The notes under the pieces are model-generated. The model was not told the origin of the DNA. It ran no database searches and saw nothing but the letters and a program-made list of their open reading frames with translations. Shown one piece after another: positions 48,186 to 58,311 of a stretch of DNA of 64,000 nt (position 1 is the stretch's first letter; each line of letters opens with the position of its first letter). Position numbers and translations under genes: made by a program. The DNA comes from Bacillus sp. MRMR6 (GTDB lineage Bacteria > Bacillota > Bacilli > Bacillales > Cytobacillaceae): positions 59,798 through 123,797 of the forward strand of contig NZ_MSLS01000012.1 of the NCBI RefSeq assembly GCF_001940785.1, read 5' to 3'.

Positions 48186-49937
48186 ATGAAGGTATTTTTA
48201 GATTTAGGCTGGTTTTTTAAGCAGGAAAAAAAATCGTACATATCCGGAATTATCATCTTAATGTTTGTAGCATTGCTGCAGCTTGTTCCGCCAAAGGTGA
48301 TTGGAATCATCGCCGACCATATCAATGACAAGACATTAACGAAACCAATTTTGTTCGAATGGATCGGTATTCTTGCATTGGCTGGGATCGGGATGTATGT
48401 CCTCAGATATTATTGGAGAATTAAAATTTTTGGTTCATCGGTTAAACTTAGTAAGCTCTTGAGAAATCGCTTATATCACCATTTCACTAACATGTCCCCA
48501 GCGTTTTATCAAAAACGCCGAGTGGGAGATTTGATGGCCCATGCGACGAACGACCTGCAGGCGATCCAGCAAACAGCCGGTGCTGGGGTATTAACCTTAG
48601 TTGATTCACTTTCGACCGGTGGGTTCGTCATATTAACGATGGCGTTTACAATCAGCTGGAAGTTAACGCTAATCTGCTTAATTCCGATGCCGTTTATGGC
48701 GCTATTAACGAGCTGGTTTGGCACGATGTTGCATCGCACCTTCCATAAGGCACAGGAAGCATTTTCATCATTAAATGATAAAACACAGGAAAGTATTTCG
48801 GGGATTAAGGTAATTAAAACCTTTGGACAGGAAAAGGAAGATATTGAGGATTTCCGCAAACAGTCAGAAGATGTGGTTCAAAAAAATATAGTCGTGGCCA
48901 AAATCGATTCCCTTTATGATCCCACGATTTCCATTATTGTTGGTATTTCATTTTTCCTAGCGATTGCATTTGGGTCCAAATTTGTTTTAGCAGGAGAGTT
49001 AACCATTGGAGAGTTAATTGCCTTCACTACCTATTTGGGTCTATTAATTTGGCCGATGCTAGCCTTCGGCTGGTTGTTTAACATTGTTGAGCGCGGCCGT
49101 GCTTCCTATGATCGTGTTGCAGCCTTGCTTAGGGAACCGGTTGAGGTGACTGATCACAAGGATTCCTTAGAGATAGTTCCTAGCGGTGATATCCAATACG
49201 AAATCTCAGAATTTACTTACCCAGGCGAAAAAGAACCAATGTTAAAGGATATTTCCTTCCTATTAAATAAAGGCGAAACGCTTGGAATTGTTGGTAAAAC
49301 TGGTGCTGGTAAAACCACCTTTTTAAAATTACTTATTCGGGAATTTGAGGATTATCAAGGTGAAATCCTTTTTGGCGGCTACAAGATTAAAAACTATAAG
49401 CTGGAAAAATTAAGAGAGGCAATAGGGTATGTCCCACAAGACCATTTCTTGTTTTCTGCCACAGTGGCGGAAAATATTGCTTTTACAAATCCATATGCAT
49501 CGTTAGAGGAGATTCATGAAGCCGCGAAATTGGCGAGTATCCATGAGGATATTCTTCAGTTTACTGATGGCTACCAAACCGTTGTTGGGGAACGTGGAGT
49601 TTCCTTATCCGGTGGGCAGAAACAGCGAATCTCCATTGCCCGAGCGCTTATGATGAAACCAGAGGTGTTAATTCTGGACGATTCCTTATCCGCTGTCGAT
49701 GCGAAGACGGAGGAAGCAATCCTTTCTTCCTTGAGAGAAAATCGCGAAGGAAAAACGACGATTATAACTTCACACCGATTAAGTGCCATTCAACATGCCA
49801 ATCTGATTCTAGTTCTTGACGATGGAAAGATTTCTGAAAGAGGGTCACATGATGAACTAATGGAAATAGGCGGATGGTACAGAGAGATGTATTTACGCCA
49901 GCAGCTAGAAGAACTAGTTGAACATGGAGGGCAGTAG
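48186..49937 (+). CDS. Half-ABC exporter, YheI-like
   Basis: 583 residues. Six membrane helices in the first 310 residues, then an ATPase with Walker A GKTGAGKTT (around 379), signature LSGGQKQR and LILDDSLSAVDAKTEE. Similar to YheI of the YheHI (BmrCD) multidrug exporter pair. The Walker B has D-D in place of the usual D-E (LILDDSLS), as in the degenerate site of heterodimeric exporters. Precedes and almost overlaps the partner gene. Confidence 0.9.
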   Translation: MKVFLDLGWFFKQEKKSYISGIIILMFVALLQLVPPKVIGIIADHINDKTLTKPILFEWIGILALAGIGMYVLRYYWRIKIFGSSVKLSKLLRNRLYHHFTNMSPAFYQKRRVGDLMAHATNDLQAIQQTAGAGVLTLVDSLSTGGFVILTMAFTISWKLTLICLIPMPFMALLTSWFGTMLHRTFHKAQEAFSSLNDKTQESISGIKVIKTFGQEKEDIEDFRKQSEDVVQKNIVVAKIDSLYDPTISIIVGISFFLAIAFGSKFVLAGELTIGELIAFTTYLGLLIWPMLAFGWLFNIVERGRASYDRVAALLREPVEVTDHKDSLEIVPSGDIQYEISEFTYPGEKEPMLKDISFLLNKGETLGIVGKTGAGKTTFLKLLIREFEDYQGEILFGGYKIKNYKLEKLREAIGYVPQDHFLFSATVAENIAFTNPYASLEEIHEAAKLASIHEDILQFTDGYQTVVGERGVSLSGGQKQRISIARALMMKPEVLILDDSLSAVDAKTEEAILSSLRENREGKTTIITSHRLSAIQHANLILVLDDGKISERGSHDELMEIGGWYREMYLRQQLEELVEHGGQ

Positions 49938-49938
49938 G

Positions 49939-51732
49939 ATGGAAAAATCAGTACAACTAACTGAAAAAGAGCAAAGAAAAGTTCTATTTCGTTTGCTTTC
50001 TTATACAAAACCACACAAAAAAACTATAACACTAGCATTTGCGCTCCTTTTGCTGACTACATTAGGAGAGTTAGTTGGTCCTATTTTAGTAAAAATTTTC
50101 ATTGATGATCACTTGACAGCAGGTAATATGGCCTTCCAACCTCTTTTTATTCTTGGAGCAAGCTACCTAGCTATTCAAATTGTAAAAGCGGGTTTATTGT
50201 TCTTTCAGCTGGTGAAATTTCAGGAAATCGCGTTAAAAATTATTCAGCAGCTTCGAATTGATGTTTTCTCTAAGGTCCAGTCACTCGGATTAAAATACTT
50301 TGACCAAACACCTGCAGGAAGCATTGTCTCAAGGGTTACCAATGATACCGAAGCGATAAAGGATATGTTTGTCACCGTACTGGCAACGTTTATCCAAAGT
50401 GGGTTCTTACTTGGTGGTATTTTTATTACGATGTTTATTTTAGACGTGAAACTAGCATTTTTCTGTCTGATTTTTATCCCGCTCATTGTATTCGTTATGA
50501 GTCTCTATCGAAAGTTAAGTGCACGATTTTATTTAGATATGCGCGAAAGATTAAGCCAGCTGAATGCAAAACTAAGTGAATCGTTGCAGGGCATGAGCAT
50601 TATCCAAGTTTTTCGCCAGGAAAGAAGACTTCGGAGAGAGTTCGAAGATATTAATGAGAAACACTATAATGCTGGAATGAGAAATATTAAGATTGATGGA
50701 TTACTACTACGTCCCGCTGTTGATTTGATTTCAATCTTAGGTTTAATCATCGTGATCAATTATTTTGGGTTAGCATCTTTTGAAACCTCAGTCGAAATCG
50801 GGGTGCTTTATGCATTTGTTAACTATCTGGATCGCTTTTTTGAACCAGTAAACAACATGATGATGAGGCTGTCACTGTATCAACAAGCCATTGTTGCGGG
50901 CTCTCGAGTATTTGGATTATTGGACCAGGAAGAGCTGGCTCCAGCTCAAAAGGAAGAAGAATCACTTTCGATTGCAAAAGGAAAAATCGAGATTAGGAAT
51001 TTAACATTCTCCTATGATGGAAAACGGGATGTCTTAAAGGACATTACATTCACCGCCAACCCAGGGGAAACCGTTGCATTGGTCGGTCATACAGGAAGTG
51101 GAAAAAGCTCAATCATCAATCTATTAATGCGCTTTTACGAGTATGAGCGTGGAGATATATATATTGATGGTGTTTCGATTCGCAATTTCTCCAAGCAAGA
51201 ATTAAGAGAGAAAATGGGCCTTGTCTTACAGGATCCGTTCTTGTTTTATGGTTCTGTGAAGGACAATATTCGTCTTCATAATACGATTTTAACCGATGAA
51301 CAGGTTGAAGAGGCCGCAAAGTTTGTTCAGGCACATTCCTTTATTGAGAAATTAGAAGACACTTATGAGCATCGGGTTGTTGAGAGAGGTTCTACCTTTT
51401 CAAGTGGTCAGCGGCAGTTAATTGCCTTTGCTCGGACGATTGCAGCCAATCCGAAAATCCTTGTTCTCGATGAGGCAACCGCGAATATTGATACGGAAAC
51501 AGAGGAAGCGATTCAAACAGCCCTTGCAAGAATGCGAAAAGGCCGGACGACGATCGCCATTGCACACCGTTTATCCACTATCCAGGACGCAGACCTAATT
51601 CTAGTTCTTCACCAGGGTGAAATAGTAGAAAGAGGATCCCATCAAGAGCTGCTAGCTTTAGGTGGACTCTACCATAAAATGTTCCTCTTGCAAAATGGAG
51701 CAGTTGAACGTTTAGAGGATGCTGTTAATTAG
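49939..51732 (+). CDS. Half-ABC exporter, YheH-like partner
   Basis: 597 residues. N-terminal transmembrane half with LLSYTKPHKKTITLAFALLLLTTLGELVGPILVKIFIDDHL, then Walker A GHTGSGKSS, signature SSGQRQLIAFAR, and LVLDEATANIDTETE with the catalytic glutamate. With the upstream half it should form a heterodimer like YheHI. Starts at ATG 49939 behind GGAGGGCAG, one base after the partner stop. Confidence 0.9.
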   Translation: MEKSVQLTEKEQRKVLFRLLSYTKPHKKTITLAFALLLLTTLGELVGPILVKIFIDDHLTAGNMAFQPLFILGASYLAIQIVKAGLLFFQLVKFQEIALKIIQQLRIDVFSKVQSLGLKYFDQTPAGSIVSRVTNDTEAIKDMFVTVLATFIQSGFLLGGIFITMFILDVKLAFFCLIFIPLIVFVMSLYRKLSARFYLDMRERLSQLNAKLSESLQGMSIIQVFRQERRLRREFEDINEKHYNAGMRNIKIDGLLLRPAVDLISILGLIIVINYFGLASFETSVEIGVLYAFVNYLDRFFEPVNNMMMRLSLYQQAIVAGSRVFGLLDQEELAPAQKEEESLSIAKGKIEIRNLTFSYDGKRDVLKDITFTANPGETVALVGHTGSGKSSIINLLMRFYEYERGDIYIDGVSIRNFSKQELREKMGLVLQDPFLFYGSVKDNIRLHNTILTDEQVEEAAKFVQAHSFIEKLEDTYEHRVVERGSTFSSGQRQLIAFARTIAANPKILVLDEATANIDTETEEAIQTALARMRKGRTTIAIAHRLSTIQDADLILVLHQGEIVERGSHQELLALGGLYHKMFLLQNGAVERLEDAVN

Positions 51733-51756
51733 AAGGACATTCACGTAAGCCTCAAT

Positions 51757-51879
51757 TGATTTTCGCGAAATCCGCGAGACTCCTGCAGGACAACGAGACA
51801 GATGAGACCCCGCAGGTCGGAACGACCGAGGAGGCTCAGCGGTGAGCCTGCGGAAAGGGAGCGGATTTCGCGAAAATCA
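51757..51879. repeat. Intact copy of intergenic palindromic repeat B
   Basis: TGATTTTCGCGAAATCCGCG at the left and CGGATTTCGCGAAAATCA at the right form inverted ends of a 123-base element with GC-rich middle (ACCCCGCAGG, GAGGAGGCTCAGCG, CCTGCGGAAAGGGAGC). Related sequence occurs around 44104-44690. Typical of Bacillus intergenic repeats. Confidence 0.8.
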
Positions 51880-51892
51880 TGACGTCATCCAA

Positions 51893-51923
51893 AAAAGCCT
51901 GACAGAGATGTCAGGCTTTCGCT
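51893..51923. terminator. Hairpin between the repeat and the ynzD-like gene
   Basis: AAAGCCTGACA and TGTCAGGCTTT pair around GAGA; suits transcripts from both sides, especially leftward transcription of the ynzD-like gene. Confidence 0.7.
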
Positions 51924-51942
51924 ATGAAAATACCTATATATA

Positions 51943-52146
51943 TTAGCTTGCGTTCGTAACCTTTTGAATGAACCTACGATTATATTCATTTAATAGATGG
52001 TCTAACTCCTGGCTGTAGCGGATGGCAACGGATGAAGTCAAACCGTTCGTCTTCGCTACTTTAATGAGTTCAGCACGCTTGTTTTCTATCATTGAGATTA
52101 GATCTTGTTTGATCACGGCCGAGATCCTTTCCGGAGAAACTCCCAT
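51943..52146 (-). CDS. ynzD: Spo0E-family aspartyl-phosphate phosphatase, YnzD-like
   Basis: 67 residues. RYSQELDHLLNEYNRRF is the Spo0E-family signature SQELD.L...Y, which dephosphorylates Spo0A-P and delays sporulation. Gene order before ccdA matches B. subtilis ynzD. ATG 52146; no strong upstream site beyond GAGAA; the frame and motif support it. Confidence 0.88.
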   Translation of the reverse strand: MGVSPERISAVIKQDLISMIENKRAELIKVAKTNGLTSSVAIRYSQELDHLLNEYNRRFIQKVTNAS

Positions 52147-52373
52147 AATTTTAGTAAAAAAATAGGCAACAAAATGACAATGTTTTACTAGTATAACCTA
52201 TCTTGGGAATAAATTCAAAGAAATTTGTAAAAAAATAACCAAATATACGTTTGGTGTTTTTTGGAAGAAATGAACGCGATTTCTAGAGACACAAAATATT
52301 CATGTTAACCATTATCATTTAGTCTATTGTTTTGTTAAAATAAAGGAGTATCGACTATAGTGGGAGTGTTAAT

Positions 52374-53081
52374 ATGTCTGATGTAAATATTATTTTGGCT
52401 TTAGGTGCTGGATTTTTGAGTTTTATTTCACCATGCTGTTTGCCGCTTTACCCAGCGTTTTTATCCTATATCACCGGGATGTCTGTCGGGGAGTTAAAAG
52501 CTGAGAATGCTCTTCTCCAAAGAAGAAGCCTACTACATACTATTTTTTTCTTAATTGGATTCTCAGCCATCTTTATTGCAATTGGCTTTGGTACTTCGTT
52601 TATTGGCCGCTTTTTCTTAGAGTACAAAGATCTAATCCGTCAACTAGGTGCAATCTTTATCATCCTTTTTGGATTAATGATTGTTGGGGTATTCAATCCT
52701 GATTTCCTAATGAAGGATCGTAGAATTGAATTCAAGCATAGACCTTCTGGTTATATTGGTTCAGTATTGATTGGGATGGCATTTGCTGCAGGCTGGACAC
52801 CTTGTACCGGTCCAATTCTAACTTCAGTTATTTTACTTGCTGCCTCAAACCCTGGTTCAGGTGTATTATATATGACCGCTTATTCCCTAGGTTTCGCTAT
52901 TCCATTCCTGATTCTTTCTTTCTTCGTTGGAAGAATGAAGTGGATTCGCCAAAACAGTGGTAAGATTGTAAAAATCGGCGGTTGGATTATGATTGCCATG
53001 GGGGTTGTCCTTTTCTTCGACTGGATGACGAAAATTATTATTATCTTTAGCGGCATGTTTGGCGGATTTACAGGGTTTTAA
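52374..53081 (+). CDS. ccdA: CcdA, thiol-disulfide membrane protein
   Basis: 235 residues with six membrane helices. The two conserved cysteines are in [11 protein letters not shown] and [10 protein letters not shown]. CcdA carries electrons across the membrane for cytochrome c maturation and for spore-envelope disulfides. GGGAGTG precedes ATG. The yneI response regulator that follows ccdA in B. subtilis is absent. Confidence 0.95.
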   Translation: MSDVNIILALGAGFLSFISPCCLPLYPAFLSYITGMSVGELKAENALLQRRSLLHTIFFLIGFSAIFIAIGFGTSFIGRFFLEYKDLIRQLGAIFIILFGLMIVGVFNPDFLMKDRRIEFKHRPSGYIGSVLIGMAFAAGWTPCTGPILTSVILLAASNPGSGVLYMTAYSLGFAIPFLILSFFVGRMKWIRQNSGKIVKIGGWIMIAMGVVLFFDWMTKIIIIFSGMFGGFTGF

Positions 53082-53183
53082 AAGCTTGCATGTTCTGTTC
53101 AGGACAGTATAATAAGTGGATATGATCGGTTAGGTAAAATGAACCTAAATACAGTAATCTCCTAATAGGAGTTGGAATTCCAG

Positions 53184-53663
53184 ATGAACTTTGTTGTAAT
53201 ATCATCAATAGGCGCCGTCTTTATGGGCTTTTTCGCACTATTTGTCCGGATGAAAGCGGCTAAGAAACCTACAAATGCACTGAAAATTATCATGCCGCCC
53301 GTTTTTATGTCTAGTGGTGCACTCATGTATATCGTGCCAGATTTTAGATTAACTCCCCTAGAAATAGTGGAAGTCGTCACAGTAGGAATGTTATTTTCCA
53401 TATTATTAATCAAGACATCTAAATTCGAGATTCGTGATAACGAAATCTATCTAAAAAGATCGAAGGCCTTTGCCGTTATTTTAATAGGTTTACTAGTTGT
53501 TAGATTAGGATTAAAAACAGTTCTGAGTTCTACCATTGATTTTGGAGAACTTAGCGGAATGTTCTTCCTCCTTGCTTTTAGTATGATTGTACCTTGGCGG
53601 ATCGCCATGTACAGAGATTATAAAAATCTATATAAGCAGCTTAACCGTGTCAAACCCATTTAG
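53184..53663 (+). CDS. CcdC-like membrane protein (YneJ)
   Basis: 159 residues, four or five membrane helices (IGAVFMGFFALFVRMKAAKKPTN..., MLFSILLIKT...). Pattern MKAAKKPTNALKIIMPPVFMSSGALMYIVPDF...YLKRSKAFAVILI matches CcdC/YneJ. In B. subtilis it belongs to the ccdA region. ATG 53184 is used; TTG 53172 is in frame but too near the AGGAG. Confidence 0.85.
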   Translation: MNFVVISSIGAVFMGFFALFVRMKAAKKPTNALKIIMPPVFMSSGALMYIVPDFRLTPLEIVEVVTVGMLFSILLIKTSKFEIRDNEIYLKRSKAFAVILIGLLVVRLGLKTVLSSTIDFGELSGMFFLLAFSMIVPWRIAMYRDYKNLYKQLNRVKPI

Positions 53664-53669
53664 TTTTAA

Positions 53670-53703
53670 GAACACTGTCTGTTAAGTAGACAGTGTTTTT
53701 TGC
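53670..53703. terminator. Terminator after the ccdC-like gene
   Basis: AACACTGTCT and AGACAGTGTT pair, followed by TTTT. Confidence 0.85.
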
Positions 53704-53740
53704 TACTTGGAAAAAATAAAAACCGCCCTGATAAGGACGG

Positions 53741-54169
53741 CTAGAACAAGTGCTCATAAGGAGCAACATCAATTCTGTTTTCAAAAAGTTTCTTACGTAG
53801 AAATTTATGGTCTCTTTTTGGAGTAGCCTGGATATAGCCACGAATGACTAGTTCCTCTGTAATAGAAGAAACTTTTTCCTTTAATGCCAGTTCGCCAATT
53901 CTTCCGGCAATTTTATGCCTTGCTACATCACGGAAAAGCTCAGGAACCGGGCTGACTAAATCTTCGAGAAGGATTTTCTCTGTTTCTCCCCATAAATGAC
54001 GTGTCTTATTGACGTAATATTCTTCCCAGTCCATAACAGACTTCCCGTCTTCCTTTGGAAGCTTCTTCAAGAACTTTCGGAACATAAAATAGCCGCCAAT
54101 CGCAAAAAGCGTGACCATAATTACGATCCAAAACATCATAAACCATAGAAACCATCCTGTTAGCTGCAT
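53741..54169 (-). CDS. yneK: YneK-like DUF2621 membrane protein
   Basis: 142 residues. One N-terminal membrane helix (WFLWFMMFWIVIMVTLFAIGGYFMFRKFLKKLP) then GKSVMDWEEYYVNKTRHLWGETEKILLEDLVSPVPELFRDVARHKIAGRIGELAL, matching DUF2621/YneK. Read toward ccdC, the B. subtilis arrangement. ATG 54169 behind AGGTGAG is chosen. Confidence 0.85.
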   Translation of the reverse strand: MQLTGWFLWFMMFWIVIMVTLFAIGGYFMFRKFLKKLPKEDGKSVMDWEEYYVNKTRHLWGETEKILLEDLVSPVPELFRDVARHKIAGRIGELALKEKVSSITEELVIRGYIQATPKRDHKFLRKKLFENRIDVAPYEHLF

Positions 54170-54202
54170 TCTACTCACCTACAACATACTATTTTCATCC
54201 TC

Positions 54203-54359
54203 TTATCCCGCATTAACGGGCAGTAAGACCCCACCTCAATGTTATGAATGAATATAAGGAATCCTTAGTGGGGTTAACTGCCCGTAAAAGCCCGATAAGT
54301 TCAACTAACCATCAGTGGGGGATGAAAAAAAACCCCACTGATGGAAGTTTCACTTTATT
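54203..54359. repeat. Full-length copy of intergenic repeat A
   Basis: TTATCCCGCATTAACGGGCAG ... TTAACTGCCCGTAAAAGCCCG is an inverted-repeat unit, joined to a perfect 11-bp hairpin CATCAGTGGGG/CCCCACTGATG, ending GGAAGTTTCACTTTAT. The two ends recur at 41477-41529. Nothing else is coded between yneK and selC. Confidence 0.85.
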
Positions 54360-54552
54360 ATATTCTTAATTGGGAGTAGAAGACAAGTATTCTCTTGATA
54401 GGTGGAGTTTAATGCTAATTTTTGGCTGGATTGCCGGTAAAAACGTTGTCGAAAAAGTGACAGATTCGACAACTCACTTGATTATTACTATATTAAATTG
54501 TATTATATTGTTACAAATGAAAGAGCAGAGAACACTCTTTTATACAACCTAC

Positions 54553-54649
54553 GGGGCTGAATGGGGTACTGGTGTCCTCCACAGTCTTCAAAACTGCTTG
54601 AGACCTGCGTGCCAGGTCTGGTGGGTTCGATTCCCACACAGTCCCGCCA
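54553..54649 (+). tRNA. selC: tRNA-Sec (anticodon TCA)
   Basis: 97 bases with encoded CCA (54647-54649). Long acceptor (GGGGCTGA with ACAGTCCC), anticodon loop CTTCAAA with TCA, long variable arm GACCTG-CGTGC-CAGGTC, and T arm GTGGG-TTCGATT-CCCAC. The extended acceptor, long D stem and long variable arm fit selenocysteine tRNA, not tRNA-Ser or tRNA-Leu. It implies UGA decoding as selenocysteine in this host. Confidence 0.9.
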
Positions 54650-54797
54650 AAAAACATTGATTTATTAACGTTTTTAGCATTTTGGAAAATCTTGAATAAA
54701 GTTCTTTTTTTACATATAGACTGTTGGTGCTATTGTCAAAAAGACTGTGTGACCTCCTTGCTATTGGGAAAATCCATTTAGTTAAGGAGGATTTTTT

Positions 54798-55843
54798 ATG
54801 GCTGAGCAAACCAAAAGAAAAGGAAGAAAAACAGTTTCGGATCGTGTCTTTTTAGAAGAAGGTGCAAAGCAAAGTGTTTCGAACAAATTATTAGCTGAAC
54901 GGTTTGAAATTTTTATGAGAGCAAAAGAATTAGAAGGACTTCGTGAACGGACATTAAGTGAGCACCGTAAACATTTTAATTACCTTTTATCGTTTCTGGA
55001 AAACAATCATCCCAAAATAAAATATGCGGATGAGGTTACTACAGAAATAAATCGTGATTATGTCTATTATATGAGTAAAGAAAAACGGCTGTGGGATGAT
55101 CATACTAAAGCATCCTGCCAATTTAAAACCGATAAAAAGGGGTTATCACCTTTTACGGTGAACATTCGATTAAGAACATTGAAATGCTTTTTCAAGTTCT
55201 TGTTTGACGAGGGACACATTCCTAATAACCCAGCATCAAAGGTAAAACTATTAAAGACCGAGCAGGATACAATTCAAGCCTTTTCGAAAAAACAGATTAT
55301 CGATTTACTTAATCAACCTAATCAGCGAACCTATGCAGGTTTTAGAGACTACGTGTTAATGCTATTATTTTTAGATACAGGGATTCGCAGTAACGAAGCC
55401 TTGGGTCTAAAAAAATGGATTTCGATTATGAACAAAAGATAATAAAAGTACCTGCCTATTTAGCCAAAAATACTAACGCTCGAATTCTGCCATTATCCAA
55501 AAAAATAGCAAAAGCGTTAAATATGCTTATAAAGGAAAACCGTGTTTTTGATGATATTGATTTTATTTTTCTCTCCAATTACGGTGGGAAAATTGACCCA
55601 AGTTGGGTAAGAACTAGAATTAAAGAATACGGTCAAAAAGCAAATATAAAGGATGTACGGGTATCACCTCATACGTTTCGACATACGTTTGCAAAATTTT
55701 ACATTCTTAACGGCGGTGATGCTTTTACATTGCAGCGAATTCTTGACCATTCGACGATGAATATGGTTCGAAAGTATATTCAGATGAATGGTGAGGACAT
55801 TAAAGAGCAACACCATCAATTTAGTCCAATTAATAATTTATAA
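54798..55843 (+). pseudogene. Tyrosine recombinase/integrase next to selC, split by a -1 frameshift
   Basis: The first frame (54798-55442) covers the SAM-like core-binding domain and ends just past the ArgI motif (DTGIRSNEALGLKK); the second (55415-55843) carries HTFRHTF, ILDHSTMNMVRKYIQMN, with the H-x-x-R and Tyr nucleophile. The frames join at A7 in CTA AAA AAA TGG (55409-55415), which is a perfect A AAA AAA heptamer for -1 slippage. A single extra A would also restore it. Together a normal integrase of about 347 residues. GGAGG precedes ATG 54798, 148 bases from selC. Confidence 0.85.
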
Positions 55844-55890
55844 ACAGAAAAACGGCAGGTTTGTTTTTAGGAAACCTGCCGTTTTTCTTA
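55842..55890. terminator. Convergent terminator between the two recombinase genes
   Basis: AAACGGCAGGTTT and AAACCTGCCGTTT pair around a short AT-rich loop, with A-run before and T-run after, serving both directions. Confidence 0.8.
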
Positions 55891-56841
55891 AAGAATTTTT
55901 TTAATTGGTGAATATTTACGATGAAGCTCTTTATTCACTTTCTTTGATTTTTTGTTGTATCTTATGACTGACTTTACAGTTAACCATCCTCCAGTTTCCA
56001 TAAGGAGGTCAAGATCTTCACAATCACTTAAAAAAAGATTAGCAAAGGTATGACGACCTTTATGAAAGTTCATGTGGATTCCAGAGTTCCTAGTATAGTT
56101 TTTTAAACTATCATAAGCCCCTGCGTAAGTTAATCTATCACCTTTGATTCCGGTAAATACTGCAGGACAGTTCAGGAATTTTTTTATTGTTTTCAATTAA
56201 TGCTTTTAGAAGTGATGCTGTTTCCTCACTGATTGGTGCCATTCTGTCTTGCCCATTTTTAGGATCTTTAATAAGAATTTCGCAATTTTCAAAATCAATA
56301 TCCCACTCATTTAATTTGAGTAGTTCACCAATTCTTATTCCGTTATCGAACATCATCCACAAAGAGACATACAGTCTAAAACCGACAAAGGTGGATGTAT
56401 CGATTTCTCTGAGTAACACTCTCATTTCCTTTGGTTCTAAAGAACGGACCTCTGTTACAACATCCTTATTTAGAACTTTAAAGGAATCACCTGACCAAGG
56501 ATTTTCTTGGATCAATTTTTGTTCTTTATAATGGTTAAATTGCGTTCTAATCGAACGGGATCTAGTGATTTTTGTTTGTTCAGCAAGTTTTTTGTTTTCC
56601 ATGAACTCCCAATAGTCAACACATATTGAATGCGTGACTTCATGCACATATTTAATACCTAATGAATCTAGGAAATTTTTGAAATAATGATAACTTTCCT
56701 CATGCCATCCAATAGTTCGAGGCTTTAATTTTTTAACCAATTTTTTTCTTTCAGGTAATCCATAAATGCATCATCTAATAGAATCCCTTGCAAATCACCA
56801 TTAATTACTTTACCATTTAATATGGTTGTGTGATTTTTCAT
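55888..56841 (-). pseudogene. Second tyrosine recombinase, reverse strand, broken by two frameshifts
   Basis: The 5' part starts at 56841 (MKNHTTILNGKVINGDLQGILLDDAFMDYLKE), shifts at an A7 run (about 56737-56745), continues as 56740-56138 with FDNGIRIGELLKLNEWDI (ArgI) and shifts again at T7 (plus-strand 56179-56185) into 56196-55888 with HKGRHTFANLFLSD and RKYSPIKKI. H-x-x-R is present (H..RHTF). Both breaks are at 7-base homopolymers. In the last part the Tyr lies in SVIRYNKKS. Confidence 0.8.
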
Positions 56842-56948
56842 TTTTTCACATCCAATCATGAATATTGGGTCACCTATGACCTCGGGAAAAGTGAATGGGT
56901 GATCCTATATAAAATTCCAATTTTAAGCCAAAGATTCTACCTCCCATT

Positions 56949-57471
56949 TCACCCCCATAAACTTTTATGTTTTTCCTTGATTAGTTCATCCTTCTTTAGC
57001 AAGATTCTCATCTTGTTTTTTAGGAAATTAGGATTCAATGAAACATCATAAGCCATTCTAATTCTACCTGAATACGGATTTACAGATTTGTGTTCAAAAA
57101 AATAACCTATTTCCTTGATACCATTTCCAGAAGGATCCTTTTTTAGAAGGTAGCAAATTTGCTGCTGATTCATGATGTTATTAGGAAACTCTTCTTTACT
57201 TTTGAAGAAACATAAGCTCTTTATTTCCTTTTTTCGATTGTATAGCTTAAGGTAGCGATTTATACTTCCCAATGCTAAATAGTAATACGCAGCGGGCTTT
57301 TCTTCACCCTTACTTGGGAAGCCAATAACCTCGCATTCATATTTACTTAACCAAAATTGACCCTCTGCATCAGACCAACCATTGTATCCTTACTTTATCC
57401 CCCTATATGGAAGATCACTCATTTTAACGACTAGGGAATCCTCAAATTCATTGTCAAAGTAGTATGACATC
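56949..57471 (-). pseudogene. Degraded gene with in-frame stop, reverse strand
   Basis: Starting at 57471 (MSYYFDNEFEDSLVVKMSDLPYRGIK) it meets TAA, then stays open (GYNGWSDAEGQFWLSKYECEVIGFPSKGEEKPAAYYYLALGSINRYLK ... HKSLWG). I recognise no domain. It is the reverse-strand neighbour of the broken recombinase, so it belongs to the same decayed island. Confidence 0.55.
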
Positions 57472-57542
57472 TAAACACGTCCTTTTTCTCCATTAACAAT
57501 AATTTTGATGAAATATTGGTAGCTTAATTAACTATTCATTAG

Positions 57543-57655
57543 AAGTGCTGCACATAACAGGAAGATGTATTTCAACATCTATAAACGTAACAGTGTGGAA
57601 ACTTCCTTTCCAATATTGCAAAGTTTTCCTTATGCTCCTCATTCACCCAATACAT
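57543..57655 (-). pseudogene. Remnant of a small DUF2538-like gene
   Basis: From ATG 57655 behind GGAGGTGAG the frame reads MYWVNEEHKENFAILERKFPHC then YVYRC and a stop; after the stop NTSSCYVQHF continues. NEEHKENF...ILERKFP resembles small phage DUF2538-like proteins. Clear wreckage of a once functional gene. Confidence 0.45.
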
Positions 57656-58311
57656 TTTACTCACCTCCGCTTTCATTACATAATGAAGAAATCAGATAGG
57701 TACTCCGTGCGTTCTTTCATCCCTTCCATTTAATACTTGACTCCTAAATCAGGTTTAGAAAGTTGATTCTGGAACAAGTCTAATGGAACATCTCTTCACA
57801 GGTAGTGCTTGCAATTAGTTTTTACCACTTTCCCCCTGCAAGAGTTAAGATGTGTCGTGTACTATCATACTATTCACCTACAAATACCAGAAAAAGTGAG
57901 GTTTATAATGCGAAGGAAAACAGTGAAAAACATTTTATTTTTCAATACAATGTATTGACTTTGCTGGAAATAGGTTGTGAGTTTTTTTAACAGCATAAAC
58001 CTGCCCGTCAGACTTACGCATACCTCTCCAAACACAATCGTTATAACGCCTTCTAGCATTCCTTTCCTAAATTTGTTTTTCTTTTAACGTCATCGGTTTA
58101 TTGACTTACTTTCTCTAAAACTTTCATTTTTTACACCTCTGACTTTGAATTTTTGTAATGAAAAGTATTATTGAATACTTTTCGAATAAAAATAATAGTT
58201 AGAATATTTTAAATTATCACAAACCAAAGAAATAAATATTGTAAACGTTTGAATCGTAGAGCGAATAAAGAAGACAGCAAAGAAATGTGTCTAACAAGAT
58301 TGGAGTCAAAA
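57656..58311. other. Gene-free A+T-rich stretch
   Basis: No frame with a good start is found between the DUF2538-like remnant and the MerR operator. Short frames here lack ribosome binding sites and match nothing. Probably decayed island DNA. Confidence 0.5.

Noticed and set aside
54370..54660. 96-residue rightward reading frame across selC
   Set aside because: It runs through the whole tRNA-Sec gene and has no family match; it is an accidental open frame.
57545..57990. Rightward small frames between the remnant genes and merR
   Set aside because: They lack ribosome binding sites; the real signal in the first of them lies on the opposite strand (start with GGAGGTGAG at 57655).
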